In this document: piece after piece, positions 26,492-37,506 of the stretch
Layout: each line of letters starts with the position of its first letter
Position numbering within the stretch: position 1 is the stretch's first letter
Assembly (NCBI GenBank): GCA_020054105.1
Contig: JAGVLW010000075.1
Coordinates: 1-52,709 of the forward strand
DNA from: Alphaproteobacteria bacterium
Lineage (GTDB): Bacteria; Pseudomonadota; Alphaproteobacteria; Rickettsiales; SXRF01
Direction: 5' to 3'
Length of the DNA: 52,709 nt
Program-made: the position numbers and the translations under genes
The notes under the pieces: model-generated
What the model saw: the letters and a program-made list of their open reading frames with translations, nothing else
What the model was told of the DNA's origin: nothing
Database searches by the model: none

Positions 26492-27238
26492 ATGTCAGAA
26501 ACCGGCCAGGATCACAGCCCGCTAGCACAGTTCGAGATTTACTCGCTGCATCCCACGACCCCGCTTAGCCTGTTCGGCCACGATATCAGCTTCACCAATG
26601 CCTCGCTATGGATGCTGGTCGCCGCCATAGCGGTGATCTTATTCATGTTCCAGGGCGTGCGTCGCGCGCAGCTCGTGCCAAACCGCTGGCAGTCGGCCTC
26701 GGAAGTGCTGATGGAATTCGTCTCGGGCATCGTGCGCGACAATGCCGGCCAGGAGGCGATGAAATTTTTCCCGCTCATTTTTACCCTGTTCATGTTCATC
26801 CTGTTTTGCAACCTCTTCGGAATGGTGCCTTATTCCTTCACCGTCACCAGCCATATCCTGGTCACTTTCGCCCTGGCGGCAATCCTGTTTCTCGGCGTGA
26901 CGCTGATCGGCTTCATCAAGCACGGCACGCATTTCCTCTCGCTTTTCCTGCCCGCCGGCACGCCCTGGTGGATGATGCCGCTGATGATATTGATCGAACT
27001 GGTATCCTACCTCGCGCGTCCGGTGAGCCTGTCGATTCGTCTGGCCGCCAACATGCTCGCTGGCCATCTTTTGCTCAAGATCGTGGCGGGTTTCGTGATG
27101 ATCGGCGTGCTGGGAATTTTTCCTTTTGCTTTTCTGTTGATATTCACCGGGTTTGAGATATTCATAGCCTGCCTGCAAGCCTATATTTTCACGCTCCTCA
27201 TCTGCATCTACCTCAACGACGCCTTACATTTACACTAA
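26492..27238 (+). CDS. atpB: F0F1 ATP synthase subunit a
   Basis: 'SLSIRLAANMLAGHLLLKI' and the overall a-subunit TM pattern. Confidence 0.95.
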   Translation: MSETGQDHSPLAQFEIYSLHPTTPLSLFGHDISFTNASLWMLVAAIAVILFMFQGVRRAQLVPNRWQSASEVLMEFVSGIVRDNAGQEAMKFFPLIFTLFMFILFCNLFGMVPYSFTVTSHILVTFALAAILFLGVTLIGFIKHGTHFLSLFLPAGTPWWMMPLMILIELVSYLARPVSLSIRLAANMLAGHLLLKIVAGFVMIGVLGIFPFAFLLIFTGFEIFIACLQAYIFTLLICIYLNDALHLH

Positions 27239-27262
27239 CCTAACAAAAAAGGACTACACACA

Positions 27263-27511
27263 ATGGAATCTGCTCTTGCAACTGTACTCATGGGAAAATA
27301 TATCGGTGCCGGCCTCGCCACGCTTGGCATGTTGGGCGCCGCCATCGGCGTAGGCATCATCTTCTCCGCCGCGCTGCAGGGCATTGCCCGCAACCCGGCC
27401 AAGGAAGGCTCGATTAAAGGCTTCGCGCTGCTCGGCATGGCGCTGGCGGAATTCATGGGCCTGCTCGCTTTCGTCGTAGCGATCCTGATATTATACGTCG
27501 TAAAGTCGTAA
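27263..27511 (+). CDS. atpE: F0F1 ATP synthase subunit c
   Basis: 'GAAIGVGIIFSAALQGIARNPA...LGMALAEFMGLLAFVVAILILY'. Confidence 0.95.
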   Translation: MESALATVLMGKYIGAGLATLGMLGAAIGVGIIFSAALQGIARNPAKEGSIKGFALLGMALAEFMGLLAFVVAILILYVVKS

Positions 27512-27526
27512 GCGGCCGCACACACC

Positions 27527-28024
27527 ATGCCGCAACTCGATCCCACCTGGTTCGCCTCGCAGTTTTTCTGGCTGCTGCTCACTTTCGTGACGCTGTATGC
27601 GGTGCTGTCGCGCCTCATCCTGCCGTCGCTGCTGGGCGTCATGGCCGGCCGCCGCAGCACCATCGACTCGGATTTGCAAAAGGCGCAAAGCCTGAAAGAG
27701 CAGGCCGAGCATGCGCGCGACGACTACCAGCGCACGCTGGCCGATGCACGCATGCGCGCGCAAGCGCTCATCGATGAGGCGCTGGCCGAGCAGAAAGCCC
27801 GGGCGGACAAGGCCGCGACCGATATGGATGCCACCGTCAGCGCCAAGCTGTCGGAAGCCGAACGGAAGATCGCGGCGCGCAAGGCCGAGCTGATCGACCA
27901 TCTGGCGCCGACCGCCGGCGAATTGACGGCGATGATCGTGGAGAAACTCACCAAGCTGCCGGCCAATGCCGATAAGGTGGCGGCGCTCCTGCACGAGCTA
28001 TCCAAACCCCACAGCAACAGGTAA
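27527..28024 (+). CDS. F0F1 ATP synthase subunit b'
   Basis: One TM helix followed by a charged coiled coil; position c-b'-b typical of alphaproteobacteria. Confidence 0.88.
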   Translation: MPQLDPTWFASQFFWLLLTFVTLYAVLSRLILPSLLGVMAGRRSTIDSDLQKAQSLKEQAEHARDDYQRTLADARMRAQALIDEALAEQKARADKAATDMDATVSAKLSEAERKIAARKAELIDHLAPTAGELTAMIVEKLTKLPANADKVAALLHELSKPHSNR

Positions 28025-28029
28025 CCGCC

Positions 28030-28521
28030 ATGGAGATGCTGCACGAGCCGAAATTCTGGGTGACCGTTTCCTTCCTGCTGCTGCTCGCGCTGCTCGTCTA
28101 TAAAAAAGTGCCGGCGATGGTGTGCCGCATGCTCGATGACCGCGCCGCGAAAATCAAAGCCGAGCTGGAGCAGGCGCAGAAACTGCGCGAGGAAGCCGAG
28201 CTGGTGCTGGCGCAATACAAGCAGAAACAGGCCGAATATTTGCAGGAAGCCAACGCGATGCTGCAAAAAGCCCGCGCCGATGCCGACGCCATCGTCGCCC
28301 ATGCACAAAACGAACTCAAAGACTCGCTCGATGCCCGCATGAAGCAGGCCGTCGATAAAATCGCCCAGGAAGAAGCCAAAGCCATCGACGACGTGCGCAA
28401 CCATGTGGTCGATATCGCGCTGGCGGCGGCCAGGGCTATCATCGTCGATCAGGTCGGCAACCTATCGCAGGAAGAGCTGGTCAAGCTCGCCCTTACCGAT
28501 ATGGAGCGCAAGGTTCACTAA
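28030..28521 (+). CDS. atpF: F0F1 ATP synthase subunit b
   Basis: N-terminal TM, 'DDRAAKIKAELEQAQKLREEAE' coiled coil. Confidence 0.92.
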   Translation: MEMLHEPKFWVTVSFLLLLALLVYKKVPAMVCRMLDDRAAKIKAELEQAQKLREEAELVLAQYKQKQAEYLQEANAMLQKARADADAIVAHAQNELKDSLDARMKQAVDKIAQEEAKAIDDVRNHVVDIALAAARAIIVDQVGNLSQEELVKLALTDMERKVH

Positions 28522-28522
28522 G

Positions 28523-29338
28523 GTGAATCGCTTGCGCCATCTACCCGTCACCGCACTGCTGATTCTTTCCGGTATTCTGGCCTCCAGCCTTGCCTATGGC
28601 GGCGCCTGGACGCAAAAGCGCGGCAACAGCCAGCTCATCCTGACCGGGCTTTACTATGGGGCCGACCAGATGTGGGATGCGTCCGGCCGCGAAAGAGATC
28701 AAACCAAATACAGCAAATACGAGCTCAACCCTTATTACGAATATGGCCTGCGCGATTGGGTCACGCTTGGCGCCAACCTGTCGTTTCCCTTCGCAGCGCA
28801 AGGAGAGCAATCCAATGCCGGCATCGGCGACAGCGAATTTTTCGCGCGCTTCCGGCTGCTCGCGCGCAACGGCTTCGTGTTCTCGCTGCAACCGCTGGTT
28901 AAGCTCCCGAGCCCGTGGTCGCTAAGAGACGCGCCGGTGCTGAGCGGCGACGATTACGACGTCGAGATGGGCGCGTCTGCCGGTTATGGCTTCACGCTGT
29001 TCAAGTTAAATCATTTCGTCAACCTGGATGCCGGCTACCGCTACCGTTTTGGCACGCCGCAGGACCAGATAAAACTGGCGGCCACCGCCGGTTTTTCCGT
29101 CACGCCGAAATGGATGATCCTGCCGCAGCTTTTCATTGCCAAAAGCGCAAAAATGCCCGCTAGCTCCGCCTTTACACAATCGTCGGGGGATGATTATGAT
29201 TTGACGAAGTTGCAGCTTTCCGCCGTGTACAGGCTCAATTCGCGCTTATCGCTGCAAGCCGGCGCCTTCGCCCATATCGACGGCAAGAATACCGGCGGCG
29301 GCAACGGCGCGATGATTTCCATTTGGAGAAATTTCTGA
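28523..29338 (+). CDS. Outer-membrane beta-barrel-like protein
   Basis: GTG start gives signal MNRLRHLPVTALLILSGILASSLAYG; alternating beta-strand pattern. The 28403 start in the track overlaps atpF and is unlikely. Confidence 0.65.
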   Translation: MNRLRHLPVTALLILSGILASSLAYGGAWTQKRGNSQLILTGLYYGADQMWDASGRERDQTKYSKYELNPYYEYGLRDWVTLGANLSFPFAAQGEQSNAGIGDSEFFARFRLLARNGFVFSLQPLVKLPSPWSLRDAPVLSGDDYDVEMGASAGYGFTLFKLNHFVNLDAGYRYRFGTPQDQIKLAATAGFSVTPKWMILPQLFIAKSAKMPASSAFTQSSGDDYDLTKLQLSAVYRLNSRLSLQAGAFAHIDGKNTGGGNGAMISIWRNF

Positions 29339-31284
29339 TGGAATTGATCGGAGACATATTATTGCGCCGCGCACTGGTCACCCCGGCGCAAATAGAAAGC
29401 GCGCTTGCGATGCAAAAATACAGCGGCAACCGGCTCGGCGACATACTGATCGGCCAGGGCGTGCTCGGCTATTACGCGCTCTATCACGCGCTTTCGGAAT
29501 ATTACCGGCTTCCTTTCGCCGATCTGCTGAAAGACCCGCCGGACCTCGCCCTGCTCGACGAGCAGAAGGCGCTTTACTACCTGACGCTGCGCGCCATGCC
29601 GTGGCGCCGCGACGGCGACTGCCTGATCGTCGCCTTATGCGATATGGACGAGACCGTCATGCGCTGGGCGAAGAAGCAATATGGCGAGCATATCCGCTTT
29701 GCGATCACTTCGCCGCTCGATATTCGCCGCAGCGTCGAGCTGTATTTCGGCCTGGCGCTGGAGAGCGATAGCCGCCTGTCGCTTTGGCGCAAGCTGCCGC
29801 ACATGTCGGCGCGCCGGACGCTCTATACCTCGCAGAAGATTGGGCTGCTGGCGCTGGCGGGCGCGATCAGTTATATCGCCATCACCTCCCCTGCCCTTGC
29901 CGTCTTTCTTGTTTGCGCCATTTGCAACGTTGCTTATTTCGCCGCGACGATTTTCAAATGCGCCATCTACGCCAAAGAAGCCCACAGCCCGACGCCGCCC
30001 ATGCCGTGGGACAAGCTGCTTGCCGGTATGAGCGATCACGACCTGCCGACCTATACCATCATCGTGCCCATGTATAAGGAGGCCGAAAGCCTGCCGCAAT
30101 TGCTCGCGGCGATCAAGGCGCTCGACTATCCGCCGTCGAAGCTCGACATCAAGCTCGCCTTAGAAACCGACGACAAAGAAACACTGCGCATCGCGCAGGC
30201 GCTCAAGCCGCATTACAATTTCGAGATTATCCGCGTGCCGGAAGGCCGGCCGCGCACGAAGCCGCGCGCCTGCAACTACGCGCTGCGTTTTGCCAAAGGC
30301 GACCTGGTCTGCATCTTCGACGCCGACGATCTGCCCGAGCCGCAGCAGCTCAAAAAAGCCGCTTACGGATTCAAGACGCTGCCGGAAAATGTCATCTGCC
30401 AGCAAGCGCGCCTCAACTATTACAACGCCGACCAGAATCTGCTGACGCGGTTTTTCTCGCTCGAATACACCATTCTGTTCGACTTCCTGCTGTTCGGGCT
30501 TCAGCGGCTGGGCATCCCCATCCCGCTGGGCGGCACCAGCAACCACATCATGCGCCGCCAGCTCGAAGAGCTCGGCGAATGGGACCCGTATAACGTCACC
30601 GAGGACGCCGATCTAGGCACGCGGCTGACCTCGCGCGGCTTTCGCACGGTAATGCTCGATTCCGATACGATGGAAGAAGCCCCGGCCTATATCGGCATGT
30701 GGATCCGGCAGCGGTCGCGCTGGATCAAAGGCTATATGCAAACCTGGCTGGTGCATATGCGCCATCCGCTCAGGCTGTATCGCTCACTGGGCGCCAAAGG
30801 ATTCCTGGGATTCCAGTGTTTCGTCGGGCTGTCATGCTTCACTTTTCTCACCGCGCCGGTGGTATGGGCGCTATCGCTCTGGTGGATTGCCAGCGGCAGC
30901 GAAATGGGCTTTGCGCAATTTCCCGATTGGCTGGCGGCGCTGACCATCGTCAACCTTGCGCTCAACCTGGCCAGCAGCTGGTATGTGGCGTTTTACAGCC
31001 TCTATAGCCGCAAAAACCGCGCGCCTTCCATGTATGCGGCGGCTTTCTTGTACCCGCTCTACATGATATTGCACTCCATCGCCAGCTATAAGGCATTGTG
31101 GCAACTGATTGTAAAACCTCATTTTTGGGAAAAGACCATGCACGGGCAGTCCGGCCATGCCCGGCCTTCGGATTATCCCGTTGACAGCGATAGTCGATTT
31201 CGGTTAGAAAGCTGCTCCATCCCGTTGTTTGAAAGTGTCGGTTATGAAAGTCCTCAGTTCGTTAAAGTCCGCGAAAAAGCGTGA
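29338..31284 (+). CDS. Glycosyltransferase family 2 membrane protein with N-terminal MshEN-like domain
   Basis: '[32 protein letters not shown]' (MshEN-like), GT2 motifs '[10 protein letters not shown]', '[10 protein letters not shown]', '[12 protein letters not shown]'; C-terminal TM segments. Confidence 0.85.
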   Translation: MELIGDILLRRALVTPAQIESALAMQKYSGNRLGDILIGQGVLGYYALYHALSEYYRLPFADLLKDPPDLALLDEQKALYYLTLRAMPWRRDGDCLIVALCDMDETVMRWAKKQYGEHIRFAITSPLDIRRSVELYFGLALESDSRLSLWRKLPHMSARRTLYTSQKIGLLALAGAISYIAITSPALAVFLVCAICNVAYFAATIFKCAIYAKEAHSPTPPMPWDKLLAGMSDHDLPTYTIIVPMYKEAESLPQLLAAIKALDYPPSKLDIKLALETDDKETLRIAQALKPHYNFEIIRVPEGRPRTKPRACNYALRFAKGDLVCIFDADDLPEPQQLKKAAYGFKTLPENVICQQARLNYYNADQNLLTRFFSLEYTILFDFLLFGLQRLGIPIPLGGTSNHIMRRQLEELGEWDPYNVTEDADLGTRLTSRGFRTVMLDSDTMEEAPAYIGMWIRQRSRWIKGYMQTWLVHMRHPLRLYRSLGAKGFLGFQCFVGLSCFTFLTAPVVWALSLWWIASGSEMGFAQFPDWLAALTIVNLALNLASSWYVAFYSLYSRKNRAPSMYAAAFLYPLYMILHSIASYKALWQLIVKPHFWEKTMHGQSGHARPSDYPVDSDSRFRLESCSIPLFESVGYESPQFVKVREKA

Positions 31285-31369
31285 TAAAGACTGCCGCGTC
31301 GTGCGCCGCAAAGGCCGCGTGTACGTCATCAATAAAAAGAACCCGCGCTTTAAGGCACGGCAGGGCTAA
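31244..31369 (+). CDS. rpmJ: 50S ribosomal protein L36
   Basis: 41-aa [41 protein letters not shown]; missed by the ORF length cutoff. Overlaps the GT2 3' end by 41 nt in another frame. Confidence 0.92.
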   Translation: MKVLSSLKSAKKRDKDCRVVRRKGRVYVINKKNPRFKARQG

Positions 31370-31907
31370 CCGGTTCAACGTCCGCCTCGGCGGGCACTTC
31401 CGGTTGCTGCGCATTGTTGCGCACGAAAATCTTGATCTCCTGGGCATTCCCCGTCGGCACCTGCACCGTGGATGTCGAAATGCTTGATGCATCGATCCCG
31501 TTATTGGCCAGCTCGTTCGCTATCGCCGACAGGTTTTGCCGCGTCTGCTCATTGTAACGCCGTATGGCCACTTTGCTTTTGCTGGAAGCGCCGTCGGCTG
31601 GCACATACGACACCACCTCATAATGCACGCCGGCGACGGTTTCTTCCGTGCTCCTCACCGCCTGGCGCACCTGGCGCTCGAAATAGACATGACGCTGGCT
31701 ATTGGGGAAGCGAATGACCATCAGCGGTTTTTCTTCCTCTTCCTTGGTAACCGGCTGCTCTTCCTGCGCCTGCGAAGCCGCTACCGGCTCTTCCTGCTCG
31801 GGTTTTTCCTGCACCGAGCCGACCCTGCCGATGCCAGCATCGGCATCGATACCCCAGGCGGCGATCAAGCCAAGAACCAAAACACTTCCGAAATAACGCA
31901 TCGCCAT
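31350..31907 (-). CDS. Exported hypothetical protein
   Basis: Likely start [19 protein letters not shown] at 31907 with GGGGGAG upstream. The longer ORF to 32279 is a read-through opposite the tRNA. Confidence 0.65.
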   Translation of the reverse strand: MAMRYFGSVLVLGLIAAWGIDADAGIGRVGSVQEKPEQEEPVAASQAQEEQPVTKEEEEKPLMVIRFPNSQRHVYFERQVRQAVRSTEETVAGVHYEVVSYVPADGASSKSKVAIRRYNEQTRQNLSAIANELANNGIDASSISTSTVQVPTGNAQEIKIFVRNNAQQPEVPAEADVEPVSPAVP

Positions 31908-32044
31908 AATACTCCCCCTCACCTTGTTAATATGAGGGTAAATCATGGCCTGCTGGGAGTCAAGAAACACCGGCAACAGCCGGAATAAAGCGCTTGTAAT
32001 TTCGCCCAGCTTAGCTAATGTTCCGCCTCCTATTTTAGGAATAT

Positions 32045-32121
32045 GCACCCGTAGCTCAGTTGGATAGAGCATCAGACTACGAATCTGAGGGTCGGGCGTT
32101 CGAGTCGCTCCGGGTGCGCCA
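32045..32121 (+). tRNA. tRNA-Arg(ACG), CCA encoded
   Basis: GCACCCG...CGGGTGC acceptor stem, TCAGA-CTACGAA-TCTGA anticodon arm, TTCGAGT T-loop, GCCA 3' end. Confidence 0.95.
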
Positions 32122-32151
32122 TTCTCTAAAAAACATATTACGGTTATCGCT

Positions 32152-33579
32152 TTGCACCCGCAGCTATACCCACCCATTCTCTCCGGCGGCTCCGGAAACC
32201 GTCTTTGGCCGGTCTCGCGCGCCTGCCGGCCCAAGCAGTTCCTTTCCCTAAGCGACGACCCGGCGATGATCGCCTGCACGGCGCTGCGCGTGCGCGATGC
32301 CGGCTTGTTTCATCCGCCGACGGTCATTTCCAACGCCGATCACCGCTTCCTGGTAGCCGACGCACTAGAGCAGGCCGGATGCCCGCCCGCCGGCGTGCTG
32401 CTGGAGCCGTGCGGCCGCAACACCGCCGCCGCGATTGCGGTGGGCGCCATGCATTTACTTAAACAAGACCCAGATGCCATCGTGCTTGCCGTCCCTTCCG
32501 ACCATGTCATTGCCGACGAAGCCGGTTTTCTTGCCGCCATCCGCCAGGCGCTTCCGGCGGCGCAAGCAGGAAATATCGTCACGTTCGGCGCCGTCGCCTC
32601 GCGCCCGGATACGGGCTACGGCTACATCCAGAAAGCCGAGCCGCTTAAGGACGGGCAAGGCATCTTCCGCATCAAGCGTTTTTGCGAAAAGCCGGATGCG
32701 GCGGCGGCGCAAAGCTATGTCGAGGCGGGCGACTATCTGTGGAACATGGGCATCTTCCTGTTCAAGGCCGCTGACCTGCTGAAAGAGATGCAGGCTCTAT
32801 GCCCGGAAATCTGCGCCGGCGCGGCGCAGGCATTGGAACATGCCCGCCAGGATCTGGGGTTTGTCAGGCTCGATGCCGATGCGTTTGCAAGCCTGCCTTC
32901 CATACCGTTCGATGTCGCCGTGATGGAAAAAACCGCCAAGGGTGCGGTTTTGCCGGTCGATATCGGTTGGAGCGATGTCGGCTCGTGGCACTCGCTGTGG
33001 AACGCCATGCCCAAGGACAGCCACCGCAACGCCCATAAGGGCGATACCGGCTTTTTCGGCAGCGATGACTGCCTCGCCTGGTCGAATGCGGGAACCTATA
33101 CGGCCCTGGTCGGCGTCAGCAACGTCGCGGTCATCGTCACCGACGATGCGGTCCTGGTCATCGACAAGCGCCATAGCGAAGAAGTACGCCAGGTGGTCGA
33201 GCATTTGAAATCGGCGCGGCGCAGCGAGCATGTACTGGCGTCGAAAGTCTACCGCCCCTGGGGCAGCTACCAGAATCTCGATGCCGGCAAGGGCTATGTC
33301 GTCAAGCGGCTGGAGGTGAAGTCGGGCGCGAGCCTGTCGCTGCAATACCACCATCACCGCGCCGAGCACTGGACGGTGGTGGAAGGCGTTGCCACCGTCA
33401 CCCGCGGCGACGAGACGTTCGACCTGCAGGCCAACACCTCGACCTATATCGCCAAAGGCATGACGCACCGGCTGGAAAACAGGCGATCGGAGCCCTTGGT
33501 ACTTATCGAAGTGCAAAGCGGCGATTATATCGATGAGGAAGATATTGTAAGGCTTGAAGATTGCTACGGAAGAGTTTAG
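32152..33579 (+). CDS. manC: Mannose-1-phosphate guanylyltransferase/mannose-6-phosphate isomerase
   Basis: '[15 protein letters not shown]', 'FCEKPD', C-terminal cupin '[10 protein letters not shown]...[14 protein letters not shown]'. Exact start uncertain. Confidence 0.93.
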   Translation: MHPQLYPPILSGGSGNRLWPVSRACRPKQFLSLSDDPAMIACTALRVRDAGLFHPPTVISNADHRFLVADALEQAGCPPAGVLLEPCGRNTAAAIAVGAMHLLKQDPDAIVLAVPSDHVIADEAGFLAAIRQALPAAQAGNIVTFGAVASRPDTGYGYIQKAEPLKDGQGIFRIKRFCEKPDAAAAQSYVEAGDYLWNMGIFLFKAADLLKEMQALCPEICAGAAQALEHARQDLGFVRLDADAFASLPSIPFDVAVMEKTAKGAVLPVDIGWSDVGSWHSLWNAMPKDSHRNAHKGDTGFFGSDDCLAWSNAGTYTALVGVSNVAVIVTDDAVLVIDKRHSEEVRQVVEHLKSARRSEHVLASKVYRPWGSYQNLDAGKGYVVKRLEVKSGASLSLQYHHHRAEHWTVVEGVATVTRGDETFDLQANTSTYIAKGMTHRLENRRSEPLVLIEVQSGDYIDEEDIVRLEDCYGRV

Positions 33580-33589
33580 ACAAGGTGCC

Positions 33590-34705
33590 ATGAACAAAGT
33601 CGCACTCATCACCGGCGTGACCGGACAGGACGGCGCCTATTTAAGCGAGCTGCTGCTGGCGAAGGGCTATGTCGTGCACGGCATCAAGCGCCGCGCGTCG
33701 CTGTTTAACACCGACCGCATCGACCATCTCTATCAAGACCCGCATGTCGATAACCGGAAATTCATCCTGCATTACGGCGATCTGACCGACAGCACCAACC
33801 TGGTGCGGCTCGTGCAGTCGATCCAGCCCGACGAAATCTACAATCTGGCGGCGCAAAGCCATGTCAGCGTCAGCTTCCAGGAACCCGAATATACCGCCAA
33901 CGTCGATGCGCTGGGCGCGTTGCGCCTGCTCGAAGCGATCCGCATTTGCGGCCTGGAGAAAAAAACGCGCTTTTACCAGGCGAGCACCAGCGAGCTGTAC
34001 GGGCTGGTGCAGGAAACCCCGCAAAAGGAAACCACGCCGTTTTATCCGCGCAGCCCCTACGCCATCGCCAAGCTCTACGCCTACTGGATCACCATCAATT
34101 ACCGCGAGGCCTACGGCATCTACGCCTGCAACGGCATCTTGTTCAACCACGAATCGCCTGTGCGCGAGGAAACCTTCGTCACCCGCAAGATCACCCGCGC
34201 GCTTGGGCGTATTTTCGTCGGCGCGCAAGACTGCGTTTATCTCGGAAATCTCGATGCGCTGCGCGACTGGGGCCATGCGAAGGATTACGTCGAAATGCAA
34301 TGGCTGATGTTGCAGCAGGACAAGCCGGAGGACTACGTCATCGCCACCGGCGTGCAATATAGCGTGCGCGATTTCGTCAACGCCGCCGCGACCGAGCTGG
34401 GCATCACGCTGCGCTGGCAAGGAAATGGCGTGACTGAAACCGCGGCCATCGAAAAAATATCGAATAAGGAATGCGCCTGCAAGCCGGGACAAATCGTCGT
34501 GAAAGTCGACCCGCGCTATTTCCGCCCCACCGAAGTGGAAACGCTGCTGGGCGACGCCTCGAAGGCGCGCAAGAAGCTCGGCTGGGCAAGCAAGATTTCC
34601 TTCAAGGAGCTGGTGGCCGAGATGATGCGCGAAGACCTGAAGTCCGCCCGGCGCGACGCGCTGGTGAAAACGCACGGCTATAGCGCCTGCGATTACCGCG
34701 AATAG
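33590..34705 (+). CDS. gmd: GDP-mannose 4,6-dehydratase
   Basis: '[31 protein letters not shown]', '[25 protein letters not shown]'. Confidence 0.95.
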   Translation: MNKVALITGVTGQDGAYLSELLLAKGYVVHGIKRRASLFNTDRIDHLYQDPHVDNRKFILHYGDLTDSTNLVRLVQSIQPDEIYNLAAQSHVSVSFQEPEYTANVDALGALRLLEAIRICGLEKKTRFYQASTSELYGLVQETPQKETTPFYPRSPYAIAKLYAYWITINYREAYGIYACNGILFNHESPVREETFVTRKITRALGRIFVGAQDCVYLGNLDALRDWGHAKDYVEMQWLMLQQDKPEDYVIATGVQYSVRDFVNAAATELGITLRWQGNGVTETAAIEKISNKECACKPGQIVVKVDPRYFRPTEVETLLGDASKARKKLGWASKISFKELVAEMMREDLKSARRDALVKTHGYSACDYRE

Positions 34706-34708
34706 CCT

Positions 34709-35680
34709 ATGACCGGCCTCGCCAAAGATGCACGCATCTTCGTGGCCGGCCACCGCGGCATGGTCGGCTCGGCCATCTTGCGGCTTTTGCAGCAGCAAGG
34801 CTACCGCAACGTGCTTACGCGTACGCGCAAGGAGCTCGACCTGTGCGATCGTCATGCGGTCGATGCGTTTTTTGCAAAGGAAAAGCCCGAACATATTATT
34901 TTAGCGGCGGCCAAGGTCGGCGGCATTTTCGCCAATAACAGCTACCCGGTCGAGTTCGTGCGCGACAATTTGCTGATCCAGACCAACGTCATCGACGCCG
35001 CTTACCAGCACGGCGTCAAGCGCCTTATTTTCCTCGGCTCGAGCTGCATTTACCCGCGCGAATGCAAGCAGCCGATCCGCGAGGAATACCTGCTCACCGG
35101 CCCGCTCGAGCCCACCAACCGGCCCTATGCGGTGGCAAAGATCGCCGGCATCGAGATGTGCTGGGCTTATAACCGGCAACATGGCGCGCAATATCTGGCA
35201 ATCATGCCGACCAATATTTACGGCCTCAACGATAATTACGACCTCGATACGTCGCACGTCCTGCCCGCCCTCATCCGCAAATGCCACGAAGCCAAAATCA
35301 ACGGCCAGAAGCCGGTGACAGTCTGGGGCACCGGCGTGCCGCTGCGCGAGTTGCTTTATGTCGACGACCTCGCCGAGGCCTGCATCTTCTTGTTGGCGGA
35401 CGACAATGCCATGACGTCGCTTACCGCGCCCGAGCACCTGCCCATCATCAATGTCGGTTACGGCGAGGATTTATCCATCCGCGAGCTGGTGAAACTGGTT
35501 TCGGAAGTGGTGGGTTTTACCGGAGAGATTATTTTCGATAGTGAAAAACCCGATGGAACGCCCCGGAAATTGCTGGATATCGGCAAAATCACCGCGCTGG
35601 GCTGGAAACCGAAAGTCTCGCTGCGCGAAGGCATCGAGGAATCCTACCATGCTTATTTATTCACCCAGCATCATGCCTAA
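34709..35680 (+). CDS. fcl: GDP-L-fucose synthase
   Basis: 'IFVAGHRGMVGSAI', 'FLGSSCIYPRECKQPIREEYLLTGPLEPTNRPYAVAKIAG'. Confidence 0.95.
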   Translation: MTGLAKDARIFVAGHRGMVGSAILRLLQQQGYRNVLTRTRKELDLCDRHAVDAFFAKEKPEHIILAAAKVGGIFANNSYPVEFVRDNLLIQTNVIDAAYQHGVKRLIFLGSSCIYPRECKQPIREEYLLTGPLEPTNRPYAVAKIAGIEMCWAYNRQHGAQYLAIMPTNIYGLNDNYDLDTSHVLPALIRKCHEAKINGQKPVTVWGTGVPLRELLYVDDLAEACIFLLADDNAMTSLTAPEHLPIINVGYGEDLSIRELVKLVSEVVGFTGEIIFDSEKPDGTPRKLLDIGKITALGWKPKVSLREGIEESYHAYLFTQHHA

Positions 35681-37505
35681 GCACTCAGCTTTAAGCCGCA
35701 TCGTTTTTCTACTGACCTTGCATGGCAGACGTAAAGTGCTGTTGCTGCTCGTAGGAATGGTGATGGTGGCGCTGTTCGAGGTGGTCGGCGTGGCGTCGGT
35801 CATGCCGTTTATCGCGGTGGCGTCGCGCCCGGAATTGATCCAGACGCAGCCCATGCTCAACACCCTTTACACGCTCAGCGGCGCCGCCACGCCGATGGGC
35901 TTTTTGATGCTGCTGGGCATTGCAATGCTGCTTTTGCTGGTAACTGCCAACTTCATGGCGGCTCTTGTGAATTGGGGATTGCTGTCTTTTTCGCACCGGC
36001 GCGGTCATGAAATTTCGCACTATCTGCTCAACCAATTCATCCGTAAGCCCTATGTTTATTTCCTGACGAACAACACTTCGCTCATCAATAAAATTGTGCT
36101 CACCCAAGTCAGCCAGCTGGTCAATGGCTTGCTGACGCCGAGCCTGCAATTCCTGTCGCGGACCATCGTATTGCTCGCCTTGTTTGGGTTACTTCTGCTG
36201 GTCAATCCCGTGATAACCTTGGTCGTGTTCGCTATTTTTTGCTCAGCTTATCTGGTGCTGTTTATAGCGATGCGTAAACAGATCACCCGGCTTGGCCGCC
36301 TGGTTCCCGAGGCGGAAACAAAAAAATTCATGGCCGTCACCGAACTATTTAACGGTATCAAGGAAGTAAAGTTGCTGGCGCGCGAGCCGTATTTTCTTGA
36401 GCGATTCTCCACCCCTTCCGAGTTTGCCGCCATGCTGCGCGCGAAAAAGGAAACCTATGCGCTACTGCCACGCTATTTGCTGGAAACGCTGGCCTATAGC
36501 CTCATCATCGGCGTGGTGCTGTATTTGCTATCGCAGGGAAAATCGCTGACCGAGCTATTGCCGGTGCTGGCGCTTTACGCACTGGTGGGTGCGCGAATAT
36601 TGCCGACGCTGCAACATATCTTCCACAACATCACGGTCATCAAATTCCATATTCCGCTCATGCATGAAATATGCGACACGGTGGAAACGAAGGAATCAGA
36701 TCACGCACAACCTGCAACCACGCAGCAATTGCCGCTAGATAAACAGATCGCTATCGAGCGACTTTCTTTTACGCATCCACTCAAATCCGAACCGACGCTT
36801 AAAGACATCACGCTTGCCATTCCCGCCCGTAAAATCACCGCGCTGGTCGGTGCCACCGGCTCCGGTAAAAGCACGCTGGCCGACCTCATCACCGGTATAT
36901 TGGAGCCGCAATCGGGCCATATCGCCGTTGACGGCCAGAAGCTCGATCGCACCAATATCCGCGCCTGGCAAAACGGCATCGGCTATGTGCCACAACATAT
37001 CTATCTGCTCGACGACACTATCCGCCGCAACATCGCATTCGGCATCACCGATGATGAAATAAACGAAAACGCCGTGCAGCGTGCCGCCGAGCTTGCGAAA
37101 ATCGACGGATTTATCCGCGCCGAGTTGGCCGAAGGTTATGATTCGGTGGTGGGCGAGCCCGGCATCCGGCTTTCCGGTGGGCAGCGGCAGCGCATCGGGC
37201 TGGCGCGCGCCCTCTATCATAATCCGCAATTGCTAGTGCTCGACGAGGCGACCAGCGCGCTCGACAACATCACTGAACGGCTGGTGATGGACGCCATCGC
37301 CGGGCTGGGCGGCAGCAAAACCATCGTCGTGATCGCGCACCGGCTGTCGACGGTGCAGCAATGCGACCATATTGTGCTCATGAAGGACGGCGCCATTGAA
37401 GCGCAGGGAACTTACAGCGAGCTGCTTGCCCAATCCCAGACCTTCCAGGCGCTGGTACAAGCGGTTGCTAAAAACGACGAACGCGCTATTTTGGGAACGG
37501 GGTGA
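35673..37505 (+). CDS. ABC transporter (TM-ATPase half-transporter; PglK/flippase-like)
   Basis: TM domain, Walker A '[10 protein letters not shown]', signature '[15 protein letters not shown]', Walker B '[12 protein letters not shown]'. Start overlaps fcl by 8 nt. Confidence 0.9.
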   Translation: MPKHSALSRIVFLLTLHGRRKVLLLLVGMVMVALFEVVGVASVMPFIAVASRPELIQTQPMLNTLYTLSGAATPMGFLMLLGIAMLLLLVTANFMAALVNWGLLSFSHRRGHEISHYLLNQFIRKPYVYFLTNNTSLINKIVLTQVSQLVNGLLTPSLQFLSRTIVLLALFGLLLLVNPVITLVVFAIFCSAYLVLFIAMRKQITRLGRLVPEAETKKFMAVTELFNGIKEVKLLAREPYFLERFSTPSEFAAMLRAKKETYALLPRYLLETLAYSLIIGVVLYLLSQGKSLTELLPVLALYALVGARILPTLQHIFHNITVIKFHIPLMHEICDTVETKESDHAQPATTQQLPLDKQIAIERLSFTHPLKSEPTLKDITLAIPARKITALVGATGSGKSTLADLITGILEPQSGHIAVDGQKLDRTNIRAWQNGIGYVPQHIYLLDDTIRRNIAFGITDDEINENAVQRAAELAKIDGFIRAELAEGYDSVVGEPGIRLSGGQRQRIGLARALYHNPQLLVLDEATSALDNITERLVMDAIAGLGGSKTIVVIAHRLSTVQQCDHIVLMKDGAIEAQGTYSELLAQSQTFQALVQAVAKNDERAILGTG

Positions 37506-37506
37506 T

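Noticed and set aside
31908-32279. N-terminal extension of the 31350..32279 ORF containing 'GAPGATRTPDPQIRSLMLYPTELRVH'
   Set aside because: This is the antisense translation of tRNA-Arg, a familiar spurious peptide; the true start is at 31907.
33641-34894. 417-aa minus-strand ORF opposite gmd/fcl
   Set aside because: Antisense to two well-supported sugar-nucleotide genes.
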